Assembly (NCBI GenBank): GCA_910586895.1
Contig: CAJUIW010000009.1
Span: forward strand, 1-32,995
Length of the DNA: 32,995 nt
Direction: 5' to 3'
From: an uncultured Muribaculaceae bacterium
Lineage (GTDB): Bacteria > Bacteroidota > Bacteroidia > Bacteroidales > Muribaculaceae
In this document: piece after piece, positions 1 to 6,916 of the stretch
Numbering within the stretch: position 1 is the stretch's first letter
How the letters are laid out: every line of letters starts with the position of its first letter
Notes under the pieces: generated by a model
Told to the model about the DNA's origin: nothing
What the model saw: only the letters and a program-made list of their open reading frames with translations
Databases searched by the model: none
Made by a program: the position numbers and the translations under genes

Positions 1-53
1 CCCAGGACCCCAACATTAAAAGTGTTGTGCTCTACCAGCTGAGCTAGCGAATC
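1..53 (-). tRNA. tRNA-Lys (anticodon TTT), 3' end cut by the window edge
   Basis: Read on the minus strand, the 5' acceptor strand GATTCGC is at 53-47, followed by a D arm with GCTC, AGCTGGTAGA and GAGC. The anticodon stem-loop is CAACA, CTTTTAA, TGTTG, which puts anticodon TTT (lysine) in the middle. The variable region GGGTC and the first part of the T arm (CCTGGG) follow. The T loop and 3' acceptor strand, about 23 nt, lie before position 1. A well-formed promoter sits directly upstream at 77-108. Confidence 0.95.
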
Positions 54-76
54 ATGTTGCTTTCTCAAAAGCGTTG

Positions 77-108
77 CAAAGGTAGGGGTTATTTTTTTAT
101 TTAGCAAA
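77..108 (-). promoter_or_regulatory. Bacteroidota-type promoter of tRNA-Lys
   Basis: On the minus strand, TTTG (108-105), a 20-nt spacer and TACCTTTG (84-77) match the Bacteroidota housekeeping pattern TTTG-N19/21-TAnnTTTG exactly. Transcription would begin around 70, leaving a leader of roughly 17 nt before the tRNA 5' end at 53. Confidence 0.75.
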
Positions 109-176
109 TATTTTTTGAACTTTTTTCACCCAAATTTGACATATGCCTGATATTGGCGGACTTACAAAAACGGATT

Positions 177-560
177 TTACTTTACCTTTAATGCTATATA
201 GAGCGATACACACCATGCCATCCACACCAACGGTATTATCCACGCTCCGACGATAAGTGCCGGAATGCCCGATATGGCCAACCAATATACGAATGTCACA
301 AGCCCAATCAAGTCAAGCAGCCTACCGGCTTTCGGATTCATTGGCGGCAGTTTCCTGCGACTCCATATAACATATGTCGCCATCATTATCCATCCTATAA
401 ATACAATGGCATCAAGCAGCAGTGCGGCAAACCCGACAAATGCCAATCCACAATGCTCCCCTACACCGGCCACACGGTATGTTATCAGACAACTGAAAAC
501 GGTAATGACGGCCATGCGTGTCACGGCATTATTCATAAGGTTTGTGGTATAAATCCGCAT
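177..560 (-). CDS. small multi-pass membrane protein, hypothetical
   Basis: I do not recognise this family. From the ATG at 560 the protein has 127 residues and about four hydrophobic segments: one near the N terminus with a conserved-looking Gly-rich end, one rich in Ala, Leu and Ile with GWIMMATY, and two near the C terminus. A short basic and Pro-rich loop (RRKLPPMNPKAGR) lies between the second and third. A GTG at 593 in the same frame would add 11 polar residues. A TAnnTTTG box at 617-610 fits either start, giving a leader of about 10 nt for the GTG or 43 nt for the ATG. The gene follows the uvrA-like gene on the same strand but probably has its own promoter. It is real as a membrane ORF; the function is unknown. 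Confidence 0.7.
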   Translation of the reverse strand: MRIYTTNLMNNAVTRMAVITVFSCLITYRVAGVGEHCGLAFVGFAALLLDAIVFIGWIMMATYVIWSRRKLPPMNPKAGRLLDLIGLVTFVYWLAISGIPALIVGAWIIPLVWMAWCVSLYIALKVK

Positions 561-609
561 ATCATGTTTTTTTATCGTGGGGTAAAGATACACAGATTTA
601 ACATAACTG

Positions 610-617
610 CAAATATA
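610..617 (-). promoter_or_regulatory. candidate -7 box for the small membrane protein gene
   Basis: The minus strand reads TATATTTG, an exact TAnnTTTG match, in the gap between the uvrA-like gene and the small membrane protein. I did not find a convincing -33 TTTG at the expected distance, so this is weaker than the other promoters listed. Confidence 0.45.
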
Positions 618-649
618 CTTATCTATGGAAATGCCTGTAAAAGCTGATG

Positions 650-3178
650 TCAGCGCAGGAAGCGGCCGGTGATGCTTTCCGGATTGGCAGCTATCTCTTC
701 CGGCGTGCCTGATGCCACGATACGGCCACCGGACTCCCCTCCTCCCGGTCCCATGTCAATAATATAATCAGCACTTTTTATAACATCAAGGTCATGCTCT
801 ATGACAACAACCGTAGCTCCAGACTGAATCAGACGATCAAACAGCTCCAGAAGAGTCCTGACATCCTGCGGATGCAATCCTATGGTGGGCTCATCAAATA
901 CGAACACTGAATCCGACTGCTGACGCCCCATCTCCGATGCGAGTTTAAGGCGCTGCGCTTCTCCGCCTGACAATCCAGGGGTAGCTTCCCCAAGAGTCAG
1001 ATATCCAAGTCCGAGGTTGTCAAGCATGGCTATACGTGAGGCTACTGTCTTGAAGTCGGCACACAGGTCCATAGCATCCGACAGATCCGAGGCCATAATC
1101 TGTGGCATAGTGAATGACTTGCCACTTCGGGTATGGCAATGTATCAGAGATGCATCGCTCGAATAGCGGGAACCGTGACATTCCGGACATGCAATGTCAA
1201 CATCGGGCAGGAACTGCACATCGAGGCTCACTATACCTGTTCCGTCACACACGGGACAGCGCAACCGTCCGGTATTGTAGGAGAAATCGCTCGCTTTATA
1301 TCCCATTGCTTTCGCCTCATCCGTGCGGGCAAAGATTTTTCTCAGTTCGTCATGAATATTGGCATAGGTGGCGAGTGTTGATCTGACATTGGCTCCTATC
1401 GGGGTCGAGTCGATAAGCTTGACATGCATGATACCAGGCGCAGTAATGCTCTTAACATGCTCCGGCAACGGCGCGCCCGCCACCATTGCCTCAAGCGCCG
1501 GCACAAGGCTTTCAAGAATCAGAGTAGTCTTTCCTGAGCCAGACACTCCGGTGACTACCGTAAGCCGGCCTTTCGGTATATTCATTTCAAGTGGATGGAC
1601 GGTGTGAATCCTCCGGGTTGACATCGATATAGTACCATTGTCAAACATTCTACTCCTTTCGACATGATGCACTATCTCCGGCATATTTCTGCCGGCAAGA
1701 TAGGGCCCGATTATCGAATGGCTGTCAGCTTCAATCTGCCGTACTGTTCCCTCCCCTATCACGCGTCCGCCGGCAGATCCGGCTCCAGGACCCATCTCCA
1801 CCATCCAATCGGCATGGCGTAGTATCTGCACGTCATGGTCCACAAGCACAACCGAATTACCGTCGGCCACCAAATCATCCATCACACCCGTCAGTCCGGC
1901 AATATTAGCCGGATGCAATCCGATGGATGGTTCATCAAGGACATACAGCACTCCTGTAGTGCGGTTACGCACCACACGGGCAAGCTGCATGCGCTGACGT
2001 TCGCCGGTCGACAGCGTGGATGCCGTACGGTCAAGAGTAAGATATCCGAGTCCCAGATCCAACAGCCGGCGCGATGTTGACAGAAATGAATCACATATAC
2101 TCCGCGCCATAGGGCGCATAGCCTCAGGCAACGAGTCAGGTACTTTACGTACCCACCCCACGGCCTGTTCAAGGGTCATCATACACACACGGTCAAGCCC
2201 GATCCCAAGAATCCGTGGAGCACGTGCCTCTGCTGACAGGCGCGTACCTCCACATTCCGGACATACTTCGCTCCGCAGAAAACGCTCCACACGCTTCATA
2301 CCCTTATCATCGCTCACTTTCGACAATGCATTCTCCACGGTATACACCGCATTGTAATACGTAAAGTCCAGTTCCGTGGCCTGATTGGAATTCTTAGGCC
2401 GGTAAAGGATATGCTTCTTCACTGCCGGCCCATGGAACACTATGTCACGTTCCTTCGGTGTAAGCTGGTTGAATGGAATATCTGTCCTTACCCCCATCTC
2501 ACGACAAACATCGGTCATGAGCGACCACATAAGAGTGTTCCATGGGGCCACAGCTCCTTCATCGATGCTCTTTGACTCGTCAGGCACCAAAGTTGACTCG
2601 TCAACAGCCATCACAGTACCTGTCCCACCGCATTTCCGGCATGCTCCGGTACTGTTGAACGACAGGTCCTCGGCCGACGGACCATAGAAATGCGCGCCAC
2701 ACTTCTCACACACGAGCTCCTTCTCAGCCGCTACATCAAGCGACGCTTCATGGTAATGCCCACACTTGGGACAGATATGGGAGGCAAGCCTTGAATACAT
2801 GAGCCGGAGTATATTAAGCAGCTCAGTCCCCGTCCCAAACGTGCTTCGGATACCCGGCACACCGGGACGCTGATGAAGTGCGATTGCAGCCGGTATGTAC
2901 AACACTTCATCAACCTGAGCTCTTGGAGCCAGTGCCATACGCCGGCGCGTATATGTCGACAGCGCCTCAAGATACCGGCGTGACCCCTCGCCATACAGCA
3001 CACCCAATACAAGCGATGATTTTCCTGAACCGGACACACCGGTCACAGCTACAATCCGGTTAAGCGGTATCTCAATATCCACATTCTTGAGATTGTGCAC
3101 ACATGCTCCTTTTACTACTATTCTCAACTGATCGTTATCTTTCATCATTCTGTATCTTGTATGAGTGTTTGTCATCAA
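650..3178 (-). CDS. UvrA-family ABC ATPase, class II (UvrA2-like), no UvrB-binding insert
   Basis: This is an 842-residue tandem-ABC protein. Half 1 has Walker A GVSGSGKS (47-54), signature LSTGERQ (389-395) and Walker B LDEP (414-417). Half 2 has Walker A GVSGSGKT (544-551), signature LSGGEAQ (736-742) and FDEP (761-764). The structural zinc site is present (C641, C644, C664, C667), and further CxxC pairs sit at 136/139, 157/160, 180/183 and 306/309. Canonical UvrA has about 940 residues. The missing part lies between the AIALHQRP region (98-105) and the block DLSFNSTGACRKC (171-183), which is where the UvrB-binding domain normally sits. Class II UvrAs of this shape are known as accessory DNA-damage or drug-tolerance ATPases that probably do not load UvrB. 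A start at M11 or M12 is also possible. No uvrB or uvrC lies nearby, so it probably acts alone or with the cell's main Uvr system. Confidence 0.93.
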   Translation of the reverse strand: MMTNTHTRYRMMKDNDQLRIVVKGACVHNLKNVDIEIPLNRIVAVTGVSGSGKSSLVLGVLYGEGSRRYLEALSTYTRRRMALAPRAQVDEVLYIPAAIALHQRPGVPGIRSTFGTGTELLNILRLMYSRLASHICPKCGHYHEASLDVAAEKELVCEKCGAHFYGPSAEDLSFNSTGACRKCGGTGTVMAVDESTLVPDESKSIDEGAVAPWNTLMWSLMTDVCREMGVRTDIPFNQLTPKERDIVFHGPAVKKHILYRPKNSNQATELDFTYYNAVYTVENALSKVSDDKGMKRVERFLRSEVCPECGGTRLSAEARAPRILGIGLDRVCMMTLEQAVGWVRKVPDSLPEAMRPMARSICDSFLSTSRRLLDLGLGYLTLDRTASTLSTGERQRMQLARVVRNRTTGVLYVLDEPSIGLHPANIAGLTGVMDDLVADGNSVVLVDHDVQILRHADWMVEMGPGAGSAGGRVIGEGTVRQIEADSHSIIGPYLAGRNMPEIVHHVERSRMFDNGTISMSTRRIHTVHPLEMNIPKGRLTVVTGVSGSGKTTLILESLVPALEAMVAGAPLPEHVKSITAPGIMHVKLIDSTPIGANVRSTLATYANIHDELRKIFARTDEAKAMGYKASDFSYNTGRLRCPVCDGTGIVSLDVQFLPDVDIACPECHGSRYSSDASLIHCHTRSGKSFTMPQIMASDLSDAMDLCADFKTVASRIAMLDNLGLGYLTLGEATPGLSGGEAQRLKLASEMGRQQSDSVFVFDEPTIGLHPQDVRTLLELFDRLIQSGATVVVIEHDLDVIKSADYIIDMGPGGGESGGRIVASGTPEEIAANPESITGRFLR

Positions 3179-3219
3179 TAAGGGCAGACAACGTTAAGAG
3201 TCATCTGACAATAATAACA

Positions 3220-3249
3220 CAAAATTAGCCTACAATGACCGGATGACAA
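3220..3249 (-). promoter_or_regulatory. Bacteroidota-type promoter of the uvrA-like gene
   Basis: On the minus strand, TTG (3249-3247), a 19-nt spacer and TAATTTTG (3227-3220) fit the consensus. Transcription would begin near 3213, about 35 nt before the ATG at 3178. No obvious operator or LexA-like palindrome is visible around it. Confidence 0.6.
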
Positions 3250-3317
3250 TACCTTTTTATCGCAATCGGCAATAATCAAACTCTGAAACTACATATCATG
3301 CGGCATAGAAACAGAAC

Positions 3318-3342
3318 GCCGACCGGGGCAATCCCGATCGGC
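3318..3342 (-). terminator. hairpin terminator after the CNNM/CBS gene
   Basis: GCCGACCGGG (3318-3327) pairs with CCCGATCGGC (3333-3342). In the minus-strand RNA this is a 10-bp GC-rich stem with one G-U pair and a 5-nt loop. It begins 7 nt past the stop codon at 3350 and is followed by a moderately T-rich stretch. Confidence 0.65.
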
Positions 3343-3349
3343 ATCCGAT

Positions 3350-4390
3350 TTATACGGTGGGCTGCGAAACTACGCGACTGGAATACCTCTCTCTTGCCAC
3401 GACCTGCATATCCTCCACCTTATCGCATTCATCCACAATCTCCACTCCGAGCATTGTCTCTATGACATCCTCCATCGTTACGATGCCGCGCATACAACCA
3501 TATTCATCATTGATAACGGAGATATGCTCCTTCTTCTCAAGCATCGATTTCCAGATGTCCGACACACTGTCGTTTTCTGAGAAAAACAATATCGGACGCA
3601 TGATTCCTGACAATGGCTCCTCATCCCTATCAGCACATATCTTCTCCAGAACGGCGGCCCGCAGCACATATCCACTTATATACTCCTTACGGTCAGTATA
3701 AACAGGGATTCGGGAAAAATCAGAAAACTCCGGATTATCATGAAATTGCTTCATGGTAGTAGCGGCGAAGGCTGATGCCACAACCACATAGGGCGTCATG
3801 ATTTGGCCGGCCGTGACATTCTCAAGTTTCAGGAAATTCTTGATCATCTGTCCTTCCGCGGCCTCGAACACGCCCTCTTCCTCTCCTACATCCACCATTG
3901 CGGCTACCTCCTCGCGGCTAACTCTCAACGGCTGAATTTTGGGAGCGAAGCATCGGGTCAACAGTTCAGAAAGCCATACCAGCGGATATGTGATAACTAT
4001 CAGCACCCGTATAATCCTGACTGACGGCATAGCGAGCTCACGCCAATATGAAGCGCCGATTGTTTTCGGTATTATTTCCGACAGCACCAGAATAAGCAAC
4101 GTCAGTATCGCTGATATAATACCGAAATAGGCTTCACCAAATACCTTTACCGATTCCGAGCCTACTCCGGCCGCTCCAATGGTATGGGCCACAGTGTTTA
4201 GCGAAAGAATCGCCGCTACCGGACGGTCAATATTCGTCTTATACTGCATCATCAGGCTCGCGCTCCTGGCTCCCTGATGCTCCTTCATTGAGATAAACGA
4301 AACCGGTGTGGACAATAGAACGGCCTCAAGGACCGAACATAAAAATGACAGGGCCAACGCCCCGATAAGATATAATAATATGTATTCCAT
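3350..4390 (-). CDS. CNNM (DUF21) transmembrane protein with a CBS domain pair
   Basis: The 346-residue protein has an N-terminal DUF21/CNNM membrane domain (about 1-150). It contains several hydrophobic helices and the family motif LSEIIPKTIG (103-112). A linker rich in Glu (EEVAAMVDVGEEEGVFEAAE, 160-179) leads to two CBS modules (about 195-320). The second ends in SVINDEYGCMRGIVTMEDV, the typical CBS nucleotide-binding strand and helix. Relatives include hemolysin-C/CorB-like and CNNM proteins implicated in Mg2+ or other divalent cation efflux. The C-terminal CorC/HlyC domain of many homologues is absent; the protein stops about 30 residues after CBS2. It lies 76 nt downstream of the small secreted protein gene and may be co-transcribed with it. 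The family assignment is strong; the transported ion is an inference. Confidence 0.92.
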   Translation of the reverse strand: MEYILLYLIGALALSFLCSVLEAVLLSTPVSFISMKEHQGARSASLMMQYKTNIDRPVAAILSLNTVAHTIGAAGVGSESVKVFGEAYFGIISAILTLLILVLSEIIPKTIGASYWRELAMPSVRIIRVLIVITYPLVWLSELLTRCFAPKIQPLRVSREEVAAMVDVGEEEGVFEAAEGQMIKNFLKLENVTAGQIMTPYVVVASAFAATTMKQFHDNPEFSDFSRIPVYTDRKEYISGYVLRAAVLEKICADRDEEPLSGIMRPILFFSENDSVSDIWKSMLEKKEHISVINDEYGCMRGIVTMEDVIETMLGVEIVDECDKVEDMQVVARERYSSRVVSQPTV

Positions 4391-4466
4391 AAATCAATTG
4401 ATAAGTGAGACATTATGCCGGGGACAACCCGACCGTTAGATACTACAATAATCTGACTGTCGCACT

Positions 4467-4757
4467 TTATTCACGGAACACACAATAAACTATCTGCAGA
4501 TTATCACCCCGAAGCCTATAATACCCGGGATATGAGATCTGACACACCCTGGTGTCATGGCTTGCAGCATGTACTGTAAAGCTATCTGTTTCCGACACGA
4601 TACGTTCAGACAATGACACTCCGGATGATACGTAGCATATTTCATCAATCCTTAGATCCGTGTCAAACGTTTCAGCATACAGGTCCGAATCATGTGACAG
4701 TAACACTACCACCACAATCATAGCCTTAAATGCCACAGATTTAATATTAACGATCAT
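4467..4757 (-). CDS. small secreted protein, hypothetical
   Basis: This encodes 96 residues. The N terminus (1-28) looks like a Sec signal peptide: a basic start, the hydrophobic run AMIVVVVLL and a plausible cleavage site after DLYA. The mature part is about 68 residues with three cysteines (ICYVS, RVCQI, IVYCVF) and is otherwise unremarkable. I do not recognise the family. If real, it is divergently transcribed from the MarR-GNAT gene and lies upstream of the CNNM/CBS gene. The intergenic region on its 5' side holds a 9-bp inverted repeat at 4799-4823. It is short, so there is a real chance it is not translated. The signal peptide and the lack of a better ORF in about 580 bp favour it. Confidence 0.5.
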   Translation of the reverse strand: MIVNIKSVAFKAMIVVVVLLSHDSDLYAETFDTDLRIDEICYVSSGVSLSERIVSETDSFTVHAASHDTRVCQISYPGYYRLRGDNLQIVYCVFRE

Positions 4758-4798
4758 AACGCGGATGAATTGATATTTTCATATATAGACACACACCA

Positions 4799-4823
4799 TG
4801 CCTGTTTTGTTCCGAAACAGGCA
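4799..4823. promoter_or_regulatory. inverted repeat in the divergent intergenic region
   Basis: TGCCTGTTT (4799-4807) and AAACAGGCA (4815-4823) are perfect 9-bp arms around a 7-nt spacer. The repeat lies upstream of both the small secreted protein (start 4757) and the MarR-GNAT gene (start 4977), so it is not placed like a terminator for either. It could be an operator for an unknown regulator or a leader hairpin of the minus-strand transcript. Confidence 0.45.
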
Positions 4824-4909
4824 GATATTATCTTCACATTTCAATATCATGACAAGATACATCCAACCATCTTCATAAAAGGATGCAATATGAAAAAGCG
4901 ACATGAAAT

Positions 4910-4940
4910 TTTGTTGAAATAAAAATAAGCATTAATTTTG
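4910..4940 (+). promoter_or_regulatory. Bacteroidota-type promoter of the MarR-GNAT/cupin operon
   Basis: TTTG (4910-4913), a 19-nt spacer and TAATTTTG (4933-4940) match the consensus exactly. Transcription would begin at about 4945-4948, inside the palindrome at 4938-4957, and the first ATG is at 4977. Confidence 0.75.
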
Positions 4941-4957
4941 CGTAATCAATTACGTAA
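4938..4957. promoter_or_regulatory. palindromic operator, probably bound by the MarR-GNAT protein
   Basis: The core is CGTAAT (4941-4946), spacer CA, ATTACG (4949-4954), a perfect 6-bp inverted repeat. Extending outward, TT (4938-4939) pairs with AA (4956-4957) with a single mismatch between, so 8 of 9 base pairs are symmetric over 20 bp. Size and symmetry suit a MarR dimer. The site overlaps the 3' edge of the -7 box and the predicted start point, where binding would block transcription. Autorepression is inferred from position. Confidence 0.65.
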
Positions 4958-4976
4958 CCAGAATCACAAACAGAAT

Positions 4977-5933
4977 ATGGACTTCTTCGAACGCACTGGC
5001 AAGATGGCTATCGGGAGCAGAATGAGGGTATTGACCGAATCACTTACCCGGGATGCAGCAAGCATCTACGGACTTTATGGTATTGACATAAAGCCCAAAT
5101 GGTTTCCTGTATTCTACTCACTGACCGATGAACATCCTAAAAGCGTCACCTCTATAGCAAAGGAAATAGGCCAGTCACACCCCTCGGTAAGCACTATTGT
5201 CAAGGAAATGATAAAGGCCGAAATAATAACTGAGGTGGATGATAAAACTGACCGCCGATGCACATTACTGACACTGACGGAATATGGCAAAAAGCTTTCA
5301 CAAGAGCTGATAGCCCAACTTCGCGATGTAGAACGGGCTGTAGAGCAGATATCATCCGAGTGTGACAATGACCTGTGGGCCGCCATAGCTGACTGGGAGA
5401 AAGCGCTCGGACGCAAATCAATGCTTGAACGCGTACGTGAGATAAAAGCACAGCGTGAACATACTGAGGTTGAAATCATAGAATACAATCCCCAATATAA
5501 AAAAGCATTCTACGACCTAAACCGCAATTGGATTGAAATGTATTGGGAACTGGAGCCACATGACATAGAGGTATTGGAGAATCCTGAAAAATATATTCTT
5601 GAAAAAGGTGGCAGCATATTCGTAGCCCTTTACAATGGCTTTCCGGTAGGAGTATGCGCACTTTGTACCATGCCCGATGAATCAGCCTACGATTTTGAGC
5701 TGGCCAAACTTGCTGTCAACAATTCCATACAGAGAAAAGGAATCGGGCGAAGACTTTGTGAGGCTGTAATAAACAAAGCACGCGAACATGGTGGCGAAAT
5801 GCTGTTTCTTGAAAGCAATACACGCCTTAAACCCGCAATAGCCCTTTATCGAAAACTTGGATTCAAGGAATTGCCCGAATATCATCCGGCCTACGCCCGC
5901 GGTGACATACAGATGGAACTATCACTCAAATAA
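4977..5933 (+). CDS. MarR-family regulator fused to a GNAT N-acetyltransferase
   Basis: The start is the ATG at 4977, giving 318 residues; the TTG at 4938 lies inside the promoter and is discarded. Residues about 40-115 form a winged helix of the MarR type: the recognition region is SVTSIAKEIGQSHPSVSTIVKEM and the wing contains DKTDRRCTLLTLT. Residues about 165-318 form a GNAT domain with the acetyl-CoA pyrophosphate loop QRKGIG (252-257) in motif A and NTRLKPAIALYRKLGF (281-296) in motif B. Such HTH/GNAT fusions are known in bacteria, but substrates are largely undefined. It would sense a small ligand and also acetylate something. It is followed 9 nt later by a cupin gene, and its own promoter carries a matching palindrome. 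Confidence 0.92.
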   Translation: MDFFERTGKMAIGSRMRVLTESLTRDAASIYGLYGIDIKPKWFPVFYSLTDEHPKSVTSIAKEIGQSHPSVSTIVKEMIKAEIITEVDDKTDRRCTLLTLTEYGKKLSQELIAQLRDVERAVEQISSECDNDLWAAIADWEKALGRKSMLERVREIKAQREHTEVEIIEYNPQYKKAFYDLNRNWIEMYWELEPHDIEVLENPEKYILEKGGSIFVALYNGFPVGVCALCTMPDESAYDFELAKLAVNNSIQRKGIGRRLCEAVINKAREHGGEMLFLESNTRLKPAIALYRKLGFKELPEYHPAYARGDIQMELSLK

Positions 5934-5942
5934 TCTATTAAT

Positions 5943-6275
5943 ATGAAAATTTTTGTACGACGCGAGGATGCGCTCAAGAAAACATTCAAGGGGGTCAATC
6001 TTGACTCCCTTGCAACAGGAGAAAAATCAATGGTGACAAAGATGAACTACGTGAAAGGCAACTTCGCCACTCTCCATACTCATCCTCACGAACAGTGCGG
6101 CTACGTAATATCAGGCAAATACCATCTTATCGTGGACGGGGAAGAGAAAATCGACGTAATAATGCGCCCCGGAGATTCATACGCTATTCCCGGCAATACA
6201 CCACATTCATTTGAAGTGATAGAGGCTGGAGAAGTGGTGGATGTATTTACACCTCTTCGTGAGGACTATCTATGA
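5943..6275 (+). CDS. single-domain cupin protein
   Basis: This is a 110-residue single cupin barrel. Motif 1 reads GNFATLHTHPHEQCGYVISG (39-58), with metal ligands H45, H47 and Q51 or E50. Motif 2 reads PGDSYAIPGNTPHSFEV (76-92), with the final ligand H88. The metal site is therefore complete, which suggests a working enzyme or ligand sensor rather than a decayed barrel. The gene begins 9 nt after the MarR-GNAT stop and shares its promoter. Small cupins next to regulators often act on, isomerise or sense the inducing small molecule; the actual substrate cannot be read from sequence. Confidence 0.9.
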   Translation: MKIFVRREDALKKTFKGVNLDSLATGEKSMVTKMNYVKGNFATLHTHPHEQCGYVISGKYHLIVDGEEKIDVIMRPGDSYAIPGNTPHSFEVIEAGEVVDVFTPLREDYL

Positions 6276-6285
6276 CAGTCGGATA

Positions 6286-6297
6286 ATTCGGCCGAAT
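6286..6297. repeat. 12-bp perfect palindrome between convergent genes
   Basis: ATTCGGCCGAAT is its own reverse complement. It lies 11 nt past the cupin stop and 20 nt before the 3' end of the convergent membrane protein gene. It has no loop, so a classical terminator hairpin is unlikely unless the arms rearrange. Confidence 0.4.
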
Positions 6298-6316
6298 CAA
6301 GCTACAATATGCCGGC

Positions 6317-6757
6317 TTAGAGAGGGACCAGAATACAGACAATATAGATAGCTATACCCATGATGAGCCATGGCAGAAATCCGGTACAGAATATCACATT
6401 AGCAACATTCCAGAACGAGAACAACTTTTTCCGCTGATCGTATTCCATCTGTTCATAATCGGCAACTGTATCATGAACAAACGGCTTATCCTTTATACTG
6501 TCAACCATCAGCTTTGAAAGCAACGCGCTTATTCCGAACGCCAGAGGAATAACAACCCAAGGGCTCAACGCCCCATATAGGCGCGCATAGGTAAATACGA
6601 AAATCAGTTCGATAGGATTAATGGAGAGGAATAGGCAACTCTTCATTATCCTATACTCACCATCAAGATCAAACGGCTCCTTAAAAGAAAACTCTTGCGC
6701 AGCCATCCGCATCATAATCCATTTCCGAGTGAGGTATTTGTGTGGGTTAAGACTCAT
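6317..6757 (-). CDS. membrane protein, hypothetical
   Basis: The protein has 146 residues. The N-terminal 35 residues are polar (KEPFDLDGEYRIMK). They are followed by a hydrophobic segment (SINPIELIFVFTYARLYG), a second (WVVIPLAFGISALLSKLMV), a charged loop (KDKPFVHDTVADYEQMEYDQRKK) and a long C-terminal hydrophobic stretch that could be one or two helices. I do not recognise the family. The ATG at 6757 is preferred because a TAnnTTTG box lies 27 nt upstream; M15 or M16 remain possible. It stands alone, convergent to the cupin gene and separated from the efflux operon by the hairpin at 6831-6876. Confidence 0.7.
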   Translation of the reverse strand: MSLNPHKYLTRKWIMMRMAAQEFSFKEPFDLDGEYRIMKSCLFLSINPIELIFVFTYARLYGALSPWVVIPLAFGISALLSKLMVDSIKDKPFVHDTVADYEQMEYDQRKKLFSFWNVANVIFCTGFLPWLIMGIAIYIVCILVPL

Positions 6758-6783
6758 AGCATAAAATATTACTTCCAGATCGG

Positions 6784-6791
6784 CAAATATA
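6784..6791 (-). promoter_or_regulatory. candidate -7 box for the 6317-6757 gene
   Basis: The minus strand reads TATATTTG, an exact TAnnTTTG match 26 nt before the ATG at 6757. The -33 region is not convincing. Confidence 0.45.
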
Positions 6792-6830
6792 GCAAATAAT
6801 CTGAAATTATGCTAATTATAGATATAATCA

Positions 6831-6876
6831 GTCAGGCAGACGCAGACTGTAGAAAAACAGTCCATGTCTGCCTGAC
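6831..6876 (-). terminator. long two-part hairpin ending the efflux operon
   Basis: The outer arms GTCAGGCAGAC (6831-6841) and GTCTGCCTGAC (6866-6876) pair perfectly over 11 bp. Inside, after 3-nt unpaired segments, GACTGT (6845-6850) pairs with ACAGTC (6857-6862) around a 6-nt A-rich loop. It lies 40 nt beyond the last gene of the minus-strand operon. The downstream tract on that strand (TGATTATATC) is AT-rich but not a clean T run. Confidence 0.6.
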
Positions 6877-6916
6877 GCATCACAATCTAATTCACCCCTT
6901 GTAATAATGATGCCAT

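Noticed and set aside
644..655. GCTGATGTCAGC as a terminator of the uvrA-like gene.
   Set aside because: Five-base arms, overlapping the stop codon and without a T tract.
4938..4976. TTG start for the MarR-GNAT protein.
   Set aside because: It lies at the -7 box and operator, upstream of the predicted transcription start.
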